From Rossellomorea vietnamensis (GTDB lineage Bacteria > Bacillota > Bacilli > Bacillales > Bacillaceae_B), in the NCBI RefSeq assembly GCF_025398035.1, contig NZ_CP104558.1, forward strand, positions 2,832,501 to 2,896,500: DNA of 64,000 bases, read 5' to 3'. Every line of letters begins with the position of its first letter. Position 1 is the stretch's first letter. This document shows, piece by piece, positions 1 to 11,865 of this stretch. The notes under the pieces are model-generated. The model was not told where the DNA came from and made no database searches. It saw only the letters and a list, made by a program, of their open reading frames with translations. The translations under genes were made by a program, and so were the position numbers.

Positions 1-51
1 ATTTCAATAACCTGCGACTTTTTTCATTTTGAAGCTAAATCGTAGACGATC

Positions 52-1137
52 TTAAATAAAAACCTCTGTAATATAGATGTTCTTATGCTGGGATAAATCT
101 ACTATTTCATCTGTCTTGAGTTTAACGAGCGGGCTGGTGAATGCGTTCGGTTTGGTATAGATGACTTCTCCAAACTCTCCCGTTGATAACCTTACCGGGG
201 TACCGGTTCTTAAGTCTCCCATTAATTGAAGGAGCCCTTCCACTACTTTAATATCAAATTTACCAAACAAGTCTTTGCTGATCATATCCAATACTTTGAA
301 GATCGGCTGCTTGCTTCTATACATTCTCTCTGATGTCATGGCATGAAACACGTCGGCAATCCCGACAATCTGTGAATAGAGATGAATGCGTTCGCTCTTT
401 TCGGATGCAGGATATCCTGTTCCATCAAAACGTTCATGATGCTGAAAGATCGCAAGTTTAGTTTCCGTTTTTAATAGTGGAGTGTCTTTGACCATCTTAT
501 ACCCATTTGCTGTATGTAGCTTCACTTCTTTAAATTCACTCTCTGTCAGGGGCTGATCCTTGGATAATATGTGGGGACTAACCTTCGCCATTCCACAGTC
601 AGCCAGTGCTCCCGCTAATGCCAATTGATTGATCTGTCCCGATTGCAAACCGATCTTCTTCCCTATTAACGCACTGATGATACTGACTGAAACAGAGTGA
701 TGATGGAGATATTCTTTCTTCGTTGAATAGTGAGGAAGGGAATATATGTAGATATGATTTTGTTCCACCTCTTGAATAACGGGGAGGATGAGTTCTCTCA
801 CTCTTGCCACATTAACGGCCGTACCCGACTGCCAATTCAAGAATTCCTTCTTGTATTCCTTTACTGTCGTTAAGTAAAGGTCAACAAATCCCATTGTCTC
901 CTGTGAATTTGTCTCTTCCTGATCCGAGATTTTATCAGAAGAAAGAGGTGACTTGAATGGGTTCCCGTCGGCTTTTGTCTTCTCTATGAATAACTCGTTG
1001 ATATGGAATGCTTGCAGGATATTCAAATGTTCTTCTTCCAGCACCGTATTCTTCGGAATGATCGGGTTTGCTGCCAATCCCATGATATCCTCTGCTACGA
1101 TGCAGCCTAATTGTATTTCGCCACGATGGACCTTCAA
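52..1137 (-). CDS. HD-GYP-type domain protein with degenerate HD motif
   Basis: The 361-residue protein has the layout of HD-GYP phosphodiesterases, which hydrolyse cyclic di-GMP. The C-terminal half carries H147/H148, H208, the HHE...DGTGYP box (233-243) and D262 in a GIADVFHAMTSERMYR stretch. The defining HD pair is changed: the usual LHDIGK is LADCGMAK (A179-D180), so one metal-binding histidine is missing. The N-terminal third has no recognised domain. Translation most likely starts at TTG 1137, behind GAGGTG with 7-nt spacing. It lies downstream of gyrA on the same strand with about 150 bp between them and a gyrA terminator in the gap, so it has its own transcription unit. Family membership is clear; whether it still cleaves c-di-GMP is doubtful. 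Confidence 0.85.
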   Translation of the reverse strand: MKVHRGEIQLGCIVAEDIMGLAANPIIPKNTVLEEEHLNILQAFHINELFIEKTKADGNPFKSPLSSDKISDQEETNSQETMGFVDLYLTTVKEYKKEFLNWQSGTAVNVARVRELILPVIQEVEQNHIYIYSLPHYSTKKEYLHHHSVSVSIISALIGKKIGLQSGQINQLALAGALADCGMAKVSPHILSKDQPLTESEFKEVKLHTANGYKMVKDTPLLKTETKLAIFQHHERFDGTGYPASEKSERIHLYSQIVGIADVFHAMTSERMYRSKQPIFKVLDMISKDLFGKFDIKVVEGLLQLMGDLRTGTPVRLSTGEFGEVIYTKPNAFTSPLVKLKTDEIVDLSQHKNIYITEVFI

Positions 1138-1224
1138 CTATACACACCTCACGACTGTCTTTTAGTTTATTTTACCAAAATTGTCGGGGTATAGTTGTTA
1201 TTTTCAAAAAATAAATAGGTACCT

Positions 1225-1277
1225 GATAAAAAAATAAGCTATTTCCAGTATGGATGCCCATTACTGAAAATAGCTTA
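1225..1277 (-). terminator. gyrA terminator
   Basis: On the minus strand a 16-bp stem (arms 1262-1277 and 1235-1250, one G-U-type mismatch) is followed by a run of T residues. It sits directly after the gyrA stop codon. Confidence 0.85.
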
Positions 1278-1286
1278 CTCTATTAT

Positions 1287-3821
1287 TTATTCTTCTGTGT
1301 CTTCATCAGCCTCATCAGAAGCTGGTTGGTCTTCCAAGTCGTGCTGTTCCATTTCTTCAACAGTTTCCAACGGTGCTTCCGTTTCTTCTTCATCTTCTTT
1401 TTCAACTTTGGCAACGGTTGAAACGAATTCACTTTCTTGAAGACGGATCAGCTTGACCCCTTGGGTGTTACGTCCCGTTGTGGAAATGTCATTGACGTCC
1501 ATACGGATGAGGACACCATGGGCGGTGATGATCATTAAGTCTTCTTCGCCTGTGACGGCTTTGACAGAGACGAGTTCTCCATTACGCTCAGTCACATTAC
1601 ATGTCTTCAATCCTTTACCACCACGGGTTTGGACTCTATATTCACTGGCTGGAGTACGTTTACCGTAACCATTTACCGTGACAACCAGGACATCACTCTT
1701 GTCTTCAAGGATCTCCATACCGACAACGATATCATCATCACTGAGATTGATTCCCTTTACTCCAGTGGCGGTTCTTCCCATGGAACGAACGTCTGTTTCA
1801 GGGAAACGGATCAGCATACCCTGCTTCGTTCCGATGATCATATCTTTTTCGCCATCTGTCAGTTTGACGGAAATCAGTTCGTCATTTTCCCGAAGGTTGA
1901 TGGCGATCAGCCCGTTCGTCCGGATATTGGCGAAATCTGATACCGGCGTACGTTTTGAGATTCCTTGCTTCGTCGTAAAGAATAAATACCAATCATCCAC
2001 AAATTCTTCAACCCGGATCATGGCATTGATCCACTCATCTTTTTCCACTCCGAGGAGATTGATGATCGGAAGTCCTTTCGCAGTACGGCTGAACTCAGGA
2101 ATTTCATATCCTTTTGCACGATACGCTTTTCCTTTATTCGTAAAGAAGAGAATCGTGTCATGAGTGGAAGTCGTCAATAGATGTTCGACGAAGTCTTCAT
2201 CATTGGTCCCCATACCCTGGATCCCTCTTCCGCCACGTTTTTGACTGCGGTAGGTCGAAACCGGGAGACGCTTGATATAACCGTTATGGGTGAGGGAAAC
2301 GACGATGTTTTCTCTAGGGATCAAATCCTCATCCTCGATGTTCTCGATTCCACCCGCTACAATTTCAGATCTTCTTTCATCATTGAAGCGTTCTTTGATT
2401 TCGATCAGTTCTTCACGGATGATTTCAAGGACCTTTTCGTCATCTGCAAGGATCGCTTTTAGTTCAGCAATCAGCTTCACCAGTTCCTGGTACTCATCTT
2501 CAATTTTTTCACGTTCTAAACCAGTTAGGCGTTGAAGACGCATGTCCAGGATCGCCTGGGCCTGCTTATCGGATAGGGAGAAGTTCTCCATCAACCCTTG
2601 TTTCGCAAGCTCTGTTGTTTGTGAACCGCGGATAAGGGCAATGATTTCATCAATATGATCAAGGGCAATCCTAAGACCTTCTAATATATGAGCCCTTGCT
2701 TCTGCTTTACGCAATTCAAATTCCGTTCTGCGGCGAATGACGACGCGTTGATGCTGAAGATAGTGATAGAGACATTCTTTTAAGTTCAATACCTTCGGCT
2801 GACCGTCTACAAGTGCCAGAAGATTGATCCCGAAGCTTGTTTGAAGTGCCGTTTGTTTATATAAATTATTAAGCAGGACGTTCGCATTGGCGTCTTTTCT
2901 TACTTCAATGACGATCCGCATACCGTTACGATCCGATTCATCACGTAGATCCGTGATGCCATCGATCTTCTTATCCCTGACAAGATCCGCAATCTTCTCA
3001 ATTAATCTCGCTTTATTCACCTGATAAGGGATTTGATGAACGATGATCGTTTCTTTTCCATTGCTCTTTGTTTCGATTTCCACACGGGCACGCATGGTGA
3101 TGGAGCCTTTACCCGTTTCGTAAGCGCGACGGATTCCGCTTCTTCCTACAATCAGACCGGCAGTAGGGAAGTCAGGTCCGTAGATGAATTCCATCAGCTC
3201 TTGGATCGTAATATCAGGATCTTTACTTAATGCCAGGATCCCATCGATGACCTCTCCAAGATTATGGGGAGGGATATTCGTTGCCATCCCTACGGCGATT
3301 CCTGAAGAACCGTTAACCAAAAGGTTAGGGAAACGGGCAGGTAATACTTCCGGCTCCCGCTCCGTGCCATCATAGTTATCTTTATAATCAATTGTGTCTT
3401 TATTGATGTCACGAATGAGCTCCATAGAAATCTTGGACATACGTGCTTCTGTATAACGCATGGCCGCTGCGGCGTCACCGTCCACAGAACCGAAGTTACC
3501 GTGACCGTCAACCAGCATATAGCGATAGTTGAAATCCTGTGCCATCCGGACCATGGTGTCATAAACAGCCGAGTCACCATGAGGGTGATACTTACCGATT
3601 ACTTCACCGACGATACGTGCTGATTTCTTGTACGCTTTGTCAGACGTCATCCCGAGGTCATTCATCGCATATAAAATACGGCGATGGACGGGCTTAAGGC
3701 CATCACGTGCATCTGGTAGGGCACGTGAAACAATAACGCTCATCGCATAATCCAGGAAAGACGAGCGCATTTCACTACTTATATTAATCTCTTTAACATT
3801 CGATCTTGGTGTTTCTGCCAT
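1287..3821 (-). CDS. gyrA: DNA gyrase subunit A
   Basis: GyrA is the DNA-breaking and rejoining subunit of gyrase (A2B2), which introduces negative supercoils with ATP hydrolysed by GyrB. The 844-residue protein has the winged-helix/tower region, the catalytic tyrosine Y123 in [11 protein letters not shown], the [14 protein letters not shown] (80-88) with the drug-sensitive residues S84 and A85, and a C-terminal beta-pinwheel with GRGIQGMG, the GyrA-box-like motif (QKRGGRG). The tail is long and acidic (poly-Glu/Asp). ATG start at 3821 follows AAAGGAGG. It is the last gene of the origin operon on this side; 108 bp separate it from gyrB. The QRDR gives no sign of fluoroquinolone resistance. 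Confidence 0.98.
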   Translation of the reverse strand: MAETPRSNVKEINISSEMRSSFLDYAMSVIVSRALPDARDGLKPVHRRILYAMNDLGMTSDKAYKKSARIVGEVIGKYHPHGDSAVYDTMVRMAQDFNYRYMLVDGHGNFGSVDGDAAAAMRYTEARMSKISMELIRDINKDTIDYKDNYDGTEREPEVLPARFPNLLVNGSSGIAVGMATNIPPHNLGEVIDGILALSKDPDITIQELMEFIYGPDFPTAGLIVGRSGIRRAYETGKGSITMRARVEIETKSNGKETIIVHQIPYQVNKARLIEKIADLVRDKKIDGITDLRDESDRNGMRIVIEVRKDANANVLLNNLYKQTALQTSFGINLLALVDGQPKVLNLKECLYHYLQHQRVVIRRRTEFELRKAEARAHILEGLRIALDHIDEIIALIRGSQTTELAKQGLMENFSLSDKQAQAILDMRLQRLTGLEREKIEDEYQELVKLIAELKAILADDEKVLEIIREELIEIKERFNDERRSEIVAGGIENIEDEDLIPRENIVVSLTHNGYIKRLPVSTYRSQKRGGRGIQGMGTNDEDFVEHLLTTSTHDTILFFTNKGKAYRAKGYEIPEFSRTAKGLPIINLLGVEKDEWINAMIRVEEFVDDWYLFFTTKQGISKRTPVSDFANIRTNGLIAINLRENDELISVKLTDGEKDMIIGTKQGMLIRFPETDVRSMGRTATGVKGINLSDDDIVVGMEILEDKSDVLVVTVNGYGKRTPASEYRVQTRGGKGLKTCNVTERNGELVSVKAVTGEEDLMIITAHGVLIRMDVNDISTTGRNTQGVKLIRLQESEFVSTVAKVEKEDEEETEAPLETVEEMEQHDLEDQPASDEADEDTEE

Positions 3822-3929
3822 AGTAAAAGGGACCTCCTTTTAAAGAAAGATTTATACCTTTCTCACTCTTTACCTTGTCCGCTATGTAAAAGACAGGATA
3901 GCACCCAGGTCTATCCTGTTTATTTCATT

Positions 3930-5864
<1,935 letters not shown>

Positions 5865-5900
5865 TCACCTACACTTTCTAACCTTCAGGGCTTTATATTT

Positions 5901-6155
5901 CTATAATAAATTCTCATAGTTTGAGTATTTCTTTGATCGCTTCTTTAACGTACTTGATGCCAGCGGTGAAAGATACAACTGGCCCGTTGTGATAACAAGA
6001 GATTTATATGAACCCTTTGCAAGATTGCAAAGGTTATGATCTTTCGTTTTTAGAAAATGTTGAATTTCCTCTGAAAATTGAACGGTGTCTCGATCAATAA
6101 TTGCGATGATTTCATCTGTACGTACCATGACATCTTCTCCAACATGTATGTACAA
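5901..6155 (-). CDS. remB: Extracellular matrix regulator RemB (DUF370)
   Basis: This 84-residue DUF370 protein (MYIHVGEDVMVRTDEIIAII start) corresponds to B. subtilis RemB/YaaB, located between recF and gyrB. In B. subtilis RemA and RemB are needed for biofilm matrix gene expression; RemB's molecular role is less clear than that of the DNA-binding RemA. The start codon is TTG at 6155, with GAGGTG five bases upstream. It is 9 bp from recF and about 40 bp from gyrB, so it is in the operon. Confidence 0.88.
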   Translation of the reverse strand: MYIHVGEDVMVRTDEIIAIIDRDTVQFSEEIQHFLKTKDHNLCNLAKGSYKSLVITTGQLYLSPLASSTLKKRSKKYSNYENLL

Positions 6156-6164
6156 GGTAACACC

Positions 6165-7283
6165 TCATTTCAATCTTTTCATGGATCCGGCTTCCACTTC
6201 GAACGTAGTCGCCTCGTTTAAGGTTTGATGATCAATCCCGTCCACATTGGTTGTGGTGACGAAGGTTTGAACTTTCCCCTGAATGGTATTTAATAAGTGA
6301 GACTGACGATAATCATCCAACTCAGACAACACATCATCCAGAAGTAAAATGGGATACTCTTTAATTTCAGAATGAATCAGCTCGATTTCTGCAAGCTTCA
6401 CAGAGAGGGCTGTCGTCCGTTGCTGCCCCTGTGACCCGAATGTTTGAACATCCCTGTCATTCACAATGAATTGAAGATCATCACGATGCGGCCCGACAAG
6501 GGTCACACCACGATCGATTTCCCGTTCCCGTATATCATTGAATTTCTGCTCATATATATCTACCATTTTTGACCATTCTTGATTATCTGATACATCCAAA
6601 GACGGTTTATATACGATTTCCAACGTTTCCAGGTTTCTTGAAATCCCTGAATGGATCGGCTTCGCCCAACTTTCCAACAATTGAACGAACTCAAATCGTT
6701 TCTTCGTAATCTTCACCGCCATCTCGATGAACTGTTCCGTCAAGACATCAAGCATCGTCTGGTCTTTTTGTTTTCTCGTCTGCAACTGTTTTAAATAATG
6801 GTTCCGCTGCTGTAATATTTTTTGATAAAGGCTGATATCATGTAAATAAACAGGAGAAACCTGACCGATTTCCATATCAATAAAACGGCGCCTGACTTGA
6901 GGGCTCCCTTTTACCAAATGTAGATCTTCAGGTGCAAACATGACAACATTCATATTCCCGACATATTGACTCAATTTAGACTGTTCAAGGTGATTACTCT
7001 TCGCCTTTTTCCCTTTTTTGGACAGGATCAGCTCCAAAGGTAAACCACCGTTATATTTCTGAATCCTACCTTTTATTTTAGCATATTCCTGGTCCCAACG
7101 GATTAAATCTTTATCATTCGAGGTACGGTGGGATTTAGCCATGGCCAGGACATAGATAGACTCCATGATATTCGTCTTCCCCTGGGCATTTTCTCCAAGA
7201 ATGACGTTCACCTTATTTTCGAAACTCACGTCGATTGACTCGTAATTACGGTAGTTTCTTAATTCCAATTGTTCAATATACAT
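6165..7283 (-). CDS. recF: DNA replication/repair protein RecF
   Basis: RecF is an SMC/ABC-like ATPase that acts with RecO and RecR to load RecA onto gapped, SSB-coated DNA. Visible are the Walker A motif GENAQGKT near the N terminus, the ABC signature YGSQGQQRT and the Walker B/D-loop [13 protein letters not shown]. The ATG at 7283 ([11 protein letters not shown]) is preferred over the one two codons upstream, because AAAGGGTG lies 8 nt before it and Bacillus RecF begins with MYI. The 372-residue product matches the usual length. It is 17 bp from rlbA. Confidence 0.96.
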   Translation of the reverse strand: MYIEQLELRNYRNYESIDVSFENKVNVILGENAQGKTNIMESIYVLAMAKSHRTSNDKDLIRWDQEYAKIKGRIQKYNGGLPLELILSKKGKKAKSNHLEQSKLSQYVGNMNVVMFAPEDLHLVKGSPQVRRRFIDMEIGQVSPVYLHDISLYQKILQQRNHYLKQLQTRKQKDQTMLDVLTEQFIEMAVKITKKRFEFVQLLESWAKPIHSGISRNLETLEIVYKPSLDVSDNQEWSKMVDIYEQKFNDIREREIDRGVTLVGPHRDDLQFIVNDRDVQTFGSQGQQRTTALSVKLAEIELIHSEIKEYPILLLDDVLSELDDYRQSHLLNTIQGKVQTFVTTTNVDGIDHQTLNEATTFEVEAGSMKRLK

Positions 7284-7300
7284 GGACATAACACCCTTTA

Positions 7301-7519
7301 TTATTCTCCAGCAACCACAAAGACCCCAACTTCAGGAATTTCAACTTTGTCTCCAACCGTAAGTTTTCTCCCTCTTCTTTGGTCTTGTTCCCCGTTTATG
7401 TATACTTCATATTCACTTAAGAACCATTTCGCCATCCCACCGGACTGAATCACTTCAGCAAGCTTCAGGAATTGTCCCAATGTGATGATTTCTGTTTCGA
7501 TGGTGATCTCTTTCGCCAC
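7301..7519 (-). CDS. rlbA: S4-domain RNA-binding protein YaaA/RlbA
   Basis: This 72-residue S4-like protein sits between dnaN and recF as in all Bacillus. The sequence [23 protein letters not shown]...[12 protein letters not shown] is the RNA-binding S4 fold. B. subtilis YaaA (RlbA) has been linked to late 50S ribosome assembly. The GTG at 7519 gives [10 protein letters not shown], which aligns with the family start (MANPISIDTE); a GTG three codons upstream at 7528 leaves too little room for a ribosome-binding site. Confidence 0.9.
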   Translation of the reverse strand: MAKEITIETEIITLGQFLKLAEVIQSGGMAKWFLSEYEVYINGEQDQRRGRKLTVGDKVEIPEVGVFVVAGE

Positions 7520-7637
7520 TAAAATCACTACTTTCCGTATAAAGTCTCTAATATATTATTTTACTCTAAATGGAGTTAAGTCACAACTAACGAAAAATGG
7601 AGAAAATGGTCGCAGTTGATTTCCGAAGGATCCCCTA

Positions 7638-7686
7638 AATGTAAAAAGCCAACACCTGAACTTTTTCGAAGGTGTTGGCTTTTGAT
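7638..7686 (-). terminator. dnaN terminator
   Basis: A perfect 14-bp stem, AAAAGCCAACACCT (7644-7657) with AGGTGTTGGCTTTT (7670-7683), has T-rich sequence on the minus side. It follows dnaN at once, so rlbA-recF-gyrBA may be uncoupled from dnaAN or read through. Confidence 0.85.
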
Positions 7687-7688
7687 TT

Positions 7689-8825
7689 TTAGTACGTTCT
7701 TACAGGAAGAATCAGCTGAAGGATGGAGTCATCATGAAGCGGCTTCAAGACGAACGGTCTCATCGCTCCTGTAAAGTTTACATGAATTTCCGTTCCTTCA
7801 ATCGCTTTTAACGCGTCCATCATATATTTTGCGCTGAAAGAGATTTTCAGTTCTTCGCCTTCCACCGATTGGCTTTCCACCTGCTCGATGACTTTCCCGA
7901 TTTCAGGAGTGTTTGACGAAATTTCAATGATTCCACCATCAAGGGTCGAAAGTTTCACGACGTTGTTCCGGCCTTCTCTCGCAAGCAGCGATGCACGATC
8001 GATCGCTTGTAAAAATTCTTTTGTATTAAGGGTCAATTCTGTTTTCGTATCAGATGGAATCAATCGGCTTGTGTCGGGATAGTTCCCCTCTAATAGTCTT
8101 GAGAAGAATAATAAGTGTTTTGCCTTGAACAGGACCTGGTTTTCCGTAATGACGATTTCAACCGGTTCATCCGTGTCATCAAGGATCTTGTTCAACTCAT
8201 TTAAGCTCTTTCCTGGAATCACGATATTGTAAGAAGCATCATGATTGGTTTCGATCGGTGCTTTTCTCATGGCAAGCCTGTGACTATCTGTTGCAATACA
8301 GCTTAACTCCCCGTCTTCGATCTGACAGTTTACACCTGTCAAGATGGGGCGTGTTTCTGAGGTGGACACTGCGAATACGGTTTGTCTGATCATTGTTTTA
8401 AGAAGATCCGTTGACACTTTAATTCCGTTTCCTTCTTCAATTTGTGGAAGATGAGGATATTCTTCAGGATCCAAACCGTTTAAATTGAATTCCGCCTGTC
8501 CTGATCGGATGACTGTCTGGAAGTGACTTTGAACTTCGATTTCCACCGTATCTTTCGGTAATTTTTTAACGATTTCACTAAAGAATTTTGCTTGGAGGAC
8601 AATGCCTCCTGTTTCCATGATCCCAACAATTTCAGTGCCTTCTTCCTCATTCGGGATAAAGGATTCAATCGAAATATCCGAATCACTACCAGTCAATGTA
8701 ACTCCATCTTCAGTGGCAATGATCTTGATACCGGTCAGGATGGGAATAGTCGTTCTTGATGTGACAGCTTTCATGACGTCCTGGACGCTCTGGACAAGAT
8801 AGTCCCTTTGAATAACAAATTTCAT
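7689..8825 (-). CDS. dnaN: DNA polymerase III beta subunit (sliding clamp)
   Basis: DnaN forms the ring-shaped dimer that tethers DNA polymerase to its template. The 378-residue protein matches the Bacillus clamp end to end, from MKFVIQRDYLVQSVQDVMKA to the LILPVRTY C terminus that helps form the client-binding cleft. The three repeated clamp domains cover about 1-125, 126-250 and 251-378. ATG start at 8825 follows GGAGGAA. It lies just past the unwinding region of oriC, in the dnaA-dnaN operon. Confidence 0.98.
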   Translation of the reverse strand: MKFVIQRDYLVQSVQDVMKAVTSRTTIPILTGIKIIATEDGVTLTGSDSDISIESFIPNEEEGTEIVGIMETGGIVLQAKFFSEIVKKLPKDTVEIEVQSHFQTVIRSGQAEFNLNGLDPEEYPHLPQIEEGNGIKVSTDLLKTMIRQTVFAVSTSETRPILTGVNCQIEDGELSCIATDSHRLAMRKAPIETNHDASYNIVIPGKSLNELNKILDDTDEPVEIVITENQVLFKAKHLLFFSRLLEGNYPDTSRLIPSDTKTELTLNTKEFLQAIDRASLLAREGRNNVVKLSTLDGGIIEISSNTPEIGKVIEQVESQSVEGEELKISFSAKYMMDALKAIEGTEIHVNFTGAMRPFVLKPLHDDSILQLILPVRTY

Positions 8826-8859
8826 GATTTATTCCTCCAATTTGCACATAATTTTATGG

Positions 8860-9006
8860 ACTGAATCATATACTAATAATTTATTTAAAAAATAGTAATA
8901 GAAGTAGTAGGGCCTGTTGATATGTGGATAAGTGTGTGAATCGAACGTAAACACAGCCTATCCACATGTGGACAGACTGTGTGCTAGTTAGTCAAAGTTA
9001 TTCACA
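8860..9006 (-). other. oriC: oriC unwinding region: DnaA boxes, DnaA-trios, AT-rich DUE
   Basis: Between dnaA and dnaN, read on the minus strand: a near-match box at 8998-9006 (TTATTCACA on plus), a back-to-back near-match pair at 8958-8975, and an exact box TTATCCACA (8923-8931, minus). A GC cluster (GGCCC) follows, then a run of trinucleotides TACTACTTCTATTACTAT (8893-8910) and an AT-rich stretch at 8860-8892. This order (boxes, GC cluster, DnaA-trios, AT-rich DNA) is that of the B. subtilis basal unwinding system, where DnaA forms a filament on one strand and opens the duplex. Confidence 0.85.
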
Positions 9007-9031
9007 TTATCCAGTTTGGTTGTGTGTAGAA

Positions 9032-10375
9032 TCAGGCCTTCAATGTTTCACGAATTTCCTTCAATTGCTGCTGAAGAAGTGCATCCGTTCCGAGTAATGT
9101 ACTGATCTTCTCATGGGCATGAATGACAGTCGTGTGATCACGTCCGCCAAACTCTTCCCCGATCTTTGGAAGGGAGGAATCCGTCATTTCCCTCGATAAA
9201 TACATGGCGATTTGCCTCGGGAATGCGATGGACTTTGTTCGTTTCTTCGCTTTAAAGTCCTCGAGCTTCACATTGAAGTGCTCACCAACGACACGTTGAA
9301 TTTCCTGGATGGTAATCGCCCTTGGCTTCGAGCTTGGAATGATATCTTTCAAAGCCTCGGCTGCAAGATCTGCATTGATGTCTTTATTTATAAGAGAAGA
9401 GTACGCAACGACACGGATCAATGCGCCTTCTAACTCACGAATATTTGAATCGATCTGATTAGCTATATAAAGCATGGCTTCATTTGGAATATCCAGTCCT
9501 TCAGCCTTTGCTTTCTTTCGTAAAATCGCAATTCTCGTCTCGAGATCCGGTGGAGTGATATCTGTTATAAGCCCCCATTCGAATCGGGAACGAAGTCTAT
9601 CTTCAAGTGTCGGGATTTCCTTTGGTGGCCGATCACTGGAAATGACAATTTGTTTGCTTTCTTCATGTAGGGTATTAAAAGTATGGAAAAATTCCTCTTG
9701 TGTTTGTTCTTTACCGGCTAAAAATTGAATATCATCGATTAATAAAACGTCAACATTCCGGTATTTGTTGCGGAAATCGACTGCTTTATTATCCCTGATG
9801 GAGTTAATGAATTCGTTGGTGAATTTTTCAGATGACAAGTAAACCACTTTTGCAGCGGGATTATGCTCAAGTACATAATGGCCGATGGCATGCATCAAGT
9901 GAGTTTTTCCAAGACCGACTCCCCCATAAATAAACAAGGGATTATAGGCTTTGGCAGGTGCTTCAGCCACAGCCAAAGAAGCGGCATGGGCGAACCGGTT
10001 GCCCGAACCGATAACAAACGTGTCGAAAGTGTATTTTGCGTTCAGCATATTTTGGTTGATATCCTGCTGATCATCATCCTTCATCGACTTTGGCGGTATT
10101 TGAATATCAAACTCTTCCGGCTCCTGGTTTTGGGGAATGATAAATTTCACGACTAATTCTTCGCCCGTAATATCATACAAAACCCCTGAGATTAGCTGAG
10201 AGTAACGGCCTTCCAGCCAATCTCTAGCAAATTCATTTGGAGCTGTAATCACAAGGGTGTCCCCTTGAATGGAATGGGCCTTAGTTGATTTCAACCAAGT
10301 ATCAAAGCTTGGTTTACTGATCTTTTTTTCGATATTTTCTAAGGCCTTGCTCCAAAGATCCCCGATATTCTCCAA
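9032..10375 (-). CDS. dnaA: Chromosomal replication initiator DnaA
   Basis: DnaA is the AAA+ initiator that binds DnaA boxes and melts the origin. The 447-residue protein has domain I (1-80), a variable linker (81-110), the AAA+ domain with Walker [10 protein letters not shown] (151-159) and Walker [10 protein letters not shown], and a domain IV helix-turn-helix with the box-recognition motif [14 protein letters not shown]. The start is TTG at 10375, six bases after AAGGAGGGA, giving the family start MENIGDLW. It is flanked on both sides by DnaA boxes, which fits autoregulation. Confidence 0.98.
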   Translation of the reverse strand: MENIGDLWSKALENIEKKISKPSFDTWLKSTKAHSIQGDTLVITAPNEFARDWLEGRYSQLISGVLYDITGEELVVKFIIPQNQEPEEFDIQIPPKSMKDDDQQDINQNMLNAKYTFDTFVIGSGNRFAHAASLAVAEAPAKAYNPLFIYGGVGLGKTHLMHAIGHYVLEHNPAAKVVYLSSEKFTNEFINSIRDNKAVDFRNKYRNVDVLLIDDIQFLAGKEQTQEEFFHTFNTLHEESKQIVISSDRPPKEIPTLEDRLRSRFEWGLITDITPPDLETRIAILRKKAKAEGLDIPNEAMLYIANQIDSNIRELEGALIRVVAYSSLINKDINADLAAEALKDIIPSSKPRAITIQEIQRVVGEHFNVKLEDFKAKKRTKSIAFPRQIAMYLSREMTDSSLPKIGEEFGGRDHTTVIHAHEKISTLLGTDALLQQQLKEIRETLKA

Positions 10376-10514
10376 TCCTGATCCCTCCTTTTTTTAGTTT
10401 GTATAACTTCTGTATAATCATTACGCGCTATACATTCCTTAAACTCACGCTATTTTATAAAAATACAATTCGTTGAATGTGGAAAATATATATAATAAGG
10501 AAGGAAAATGGTTT

Positions 10515-10797
10515 TTCGACATTATCCACCACTTGTGGACAACGTTTTACAAACCCTCTGTATAAGTTACCCACATGATATCCACATTTTGTGGATAAGT
10601 TATTTCTGTAAACACAGTTATCAAGAGTGAAAACACAATAATCATATCAAAATATCCTTAGAGGTGCAATGCTTTTTAAATTTTATCCACAACCCCCCAC
10701 ACCTTGTGGAATGAAATTGTCCACAACCCAAGAACTTGTGAAAAAGTTGTCAGTATGTGTTGTGGATAATTTAAAACCATGTCGAATCCTATCCACA
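10515..10797. other. oriC: Upstream oriC DnaA-box array (incAB-like) with Spo0A-type boxes
   Basis: Exact DnaA boxes lie at 10590-10598 (minus), 10683-10691 (plus) and 10761-10769 (minus). One-mismatch boxes lie at 10522-10530, 10534-10542, 10567-10575, 10717-10725 and 10789-10797. Two TGTCGAA motifs, the core of the Spo0A box, lie at 10515-10521 (minus) and 10780-10786 (plus), each next to a DnaA box. The 10376-11049 interval holds no convincing gene; an 88-codon minus-strand frame across it is made of DnaA-box sequence. Confidence 0.85.
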
Positions 10798-10966
10798 GGC
10801 ACGTTGAATAGAAAAATGGGATAGGGTTTGTAGAAGGAAAATGAGAATGAGTAATTTGAGTGTTCTTGGAGAGACATGACGATCGAAGGAAATCAACCAC
10901 CACTGGCTCATAGCAAATGAGAGAAGACTGATTAACTAACACTTAAAAAGAAAAATAATCTGAGTG

Positions 10967-10996
10967 TTGACTTTTTATGGGTACCGTCTTTATAAT
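10967..10996 (+). promoter_or_regulatory. Sigma-A promoter of rpmH
   Basis: TTGACT (10967-10972) and a perfect TATAAT (10991-10996) are separated by 18 bp, 54 bp ahead of the rpmH start codon. An AGGGAGGTG ribosome-binding site precedes the ATG. Confidence 0.75.
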
Positions 10997-11049
10997 AGTG
11001 AGGAATGTCTTTAACTTTTTTAAAGATATCCTTCAGGGAGGTGTCATAG

Positions 11050-11184
11050 ATGAAAAGAACGTTTCAACCAAATAACCGCAAAAGAAAAAAGAATCACGGT
11101 TTCCGTGCACGCATGAGCTCTAAAAACGGACGCAATGTTTTAGCTCGCCGTCGCAGCAAAGGAAGAAAAGTATTATCTGCCTAG
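11050..11184 (+). CDS. rpmH: 50S ribosomal protein L34
   Basis: This 44-residue protein, [20 protein letters not shown]... to ...[11 protein letters not shown], is the canonical bacterial L34, a highly basic protein of the large subunit. It is the first gene on the rpmH side of the origin, in its conserved place before rnpA. It has its own promoter upstream and its own terminator directly downstream. Confidence 0.97.
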   Translation: MKRTFQPNNRKRKKNHGFRARMSSKNGRNVLARRRSKGRKVLSA

Positions 11185-11216
11185 ACCACTGAACTGACTC
11201 AGTGGTCTTTTTTTTC
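11185..11216 (+). terminator. rpmH terminator
   Basis: A perfect 8-bp stem, ACCACTGA (11185-11192) with TCAGTGGT (11199-11206), is followed by CTTTTTTTT right after the rpmH stop. Confidence 0.88.
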
Positions 11217-11256
11217 CTTTCTATTAGGAGATCAGACGGTTTGGCTCGTTCGTATT

Positions 11257-11284
11257 TTGGTTAACGAGAAAAAGTACTTATAAT
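11257..11284 (+). promoter_or_regulatory. Likely sigma-A promoter of rnpA-spoIIIJ-jag
   Basis: TTGGTT (11257-11262) and TATAAT (11279-11284) are spaced by 16 bp, 65 bp before the rnpA start. As rpmH has a strong terminator, rnpA needs a promoter here. Confidence 0.5.
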
Positions 11285-11349
11285 TTCATATGAATGAGCC
11301 AATAATGTCGAGGTTAGATCAAGACAAAAATGAAAATTAGGTGTGGTCC

Positions 11350-11724
11350 ATGCGGAAAGAACAAAGAGTAAAGAAAAATAAAGAGTTCCAGGAAATATTT
11401 AAAAAAGGAACATCCTTCGCGAATCGTCAATTCGTCTTGTATCTATTAAAGAAGGAAGAGCCTCAGCCATTTCGAATCGGGATTTCCGTCAGTAAGAAAA
11501 TCGGGAATGCTGTGTGCCGTAATCAGATCAAGCGTTACGTGAGGCAGGCTTTCTTAGAATTACAAGAAGAGGTGCACGATCAGTACGACTATCTTATCAT
11601 CGCCAGAAAACCGGCGGCCGAAATGAATTTCCATGAGGTGAAGGGGAGTCTCACCCATGTATTAAAAAGAGGAAAAGTATTGAAAAGGTCTTCTTATGGC
11701 AAATATGATAGGAAGAAGTCATAA
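11350..11724 (+). CDS. rnpA: Ribonuclease P protein component
   Basis: RnpA is the small basic protein of RNase P, which with the RNA subunit cleaves the 5' leader from pre-tRNAs. The 124-residue protein has the family motif [28 protein letters not shown] (R-N-x-x-K-R core) and ARKPAAEM. The ATG at 11350 is preferred to the GTG at 11341: AGGTG lies 8 nt before the ATG, and family members start just before the RxKKNxxF motif. The genes rpmH, rnpA and spoIIIJ keep the universal order. Confidence 0.95.
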   Translation: MRKEQRVKKNKEFQEIFKKGTSFANRQFVLYLLKKEEPQPFRIGISVSKKIGNAVCRNQIKRYVRQAFLELQEEVHDQYDYLIIARKPAAEMNFHEVKGSLTHVLKRGKVLKRSSYGKYDRKKS

Positions 11725-11865
11725 CATTTTGAGAGAATGACAGGTTTCGTCATCACAAGCCAAGGAAAAGATGTTACAATACGAGGGATTGTACTTTTTT
11801 TGGTACGGGATGATGGTACTTGTTTACATTTTATTTGAAAGATATTAGTTGGGAGGAAAATAAGG

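Noticed and set aside
3716..3731. Fourth parS-like site in the gyrA 5' coding region (…CACGTGAAACA).
   Set aside because: The right half is perfect but three bases of the left half (TAGG instead of TGTT) do not match; ParB is strict at these positions.
10676..10942. 88-codon minus-strand reading frame upstream of dnaA.
   Set aside because: It is built from DnaA-box sequence in oriC, has no ribosome-binding site, and has atypical composition for a protein.
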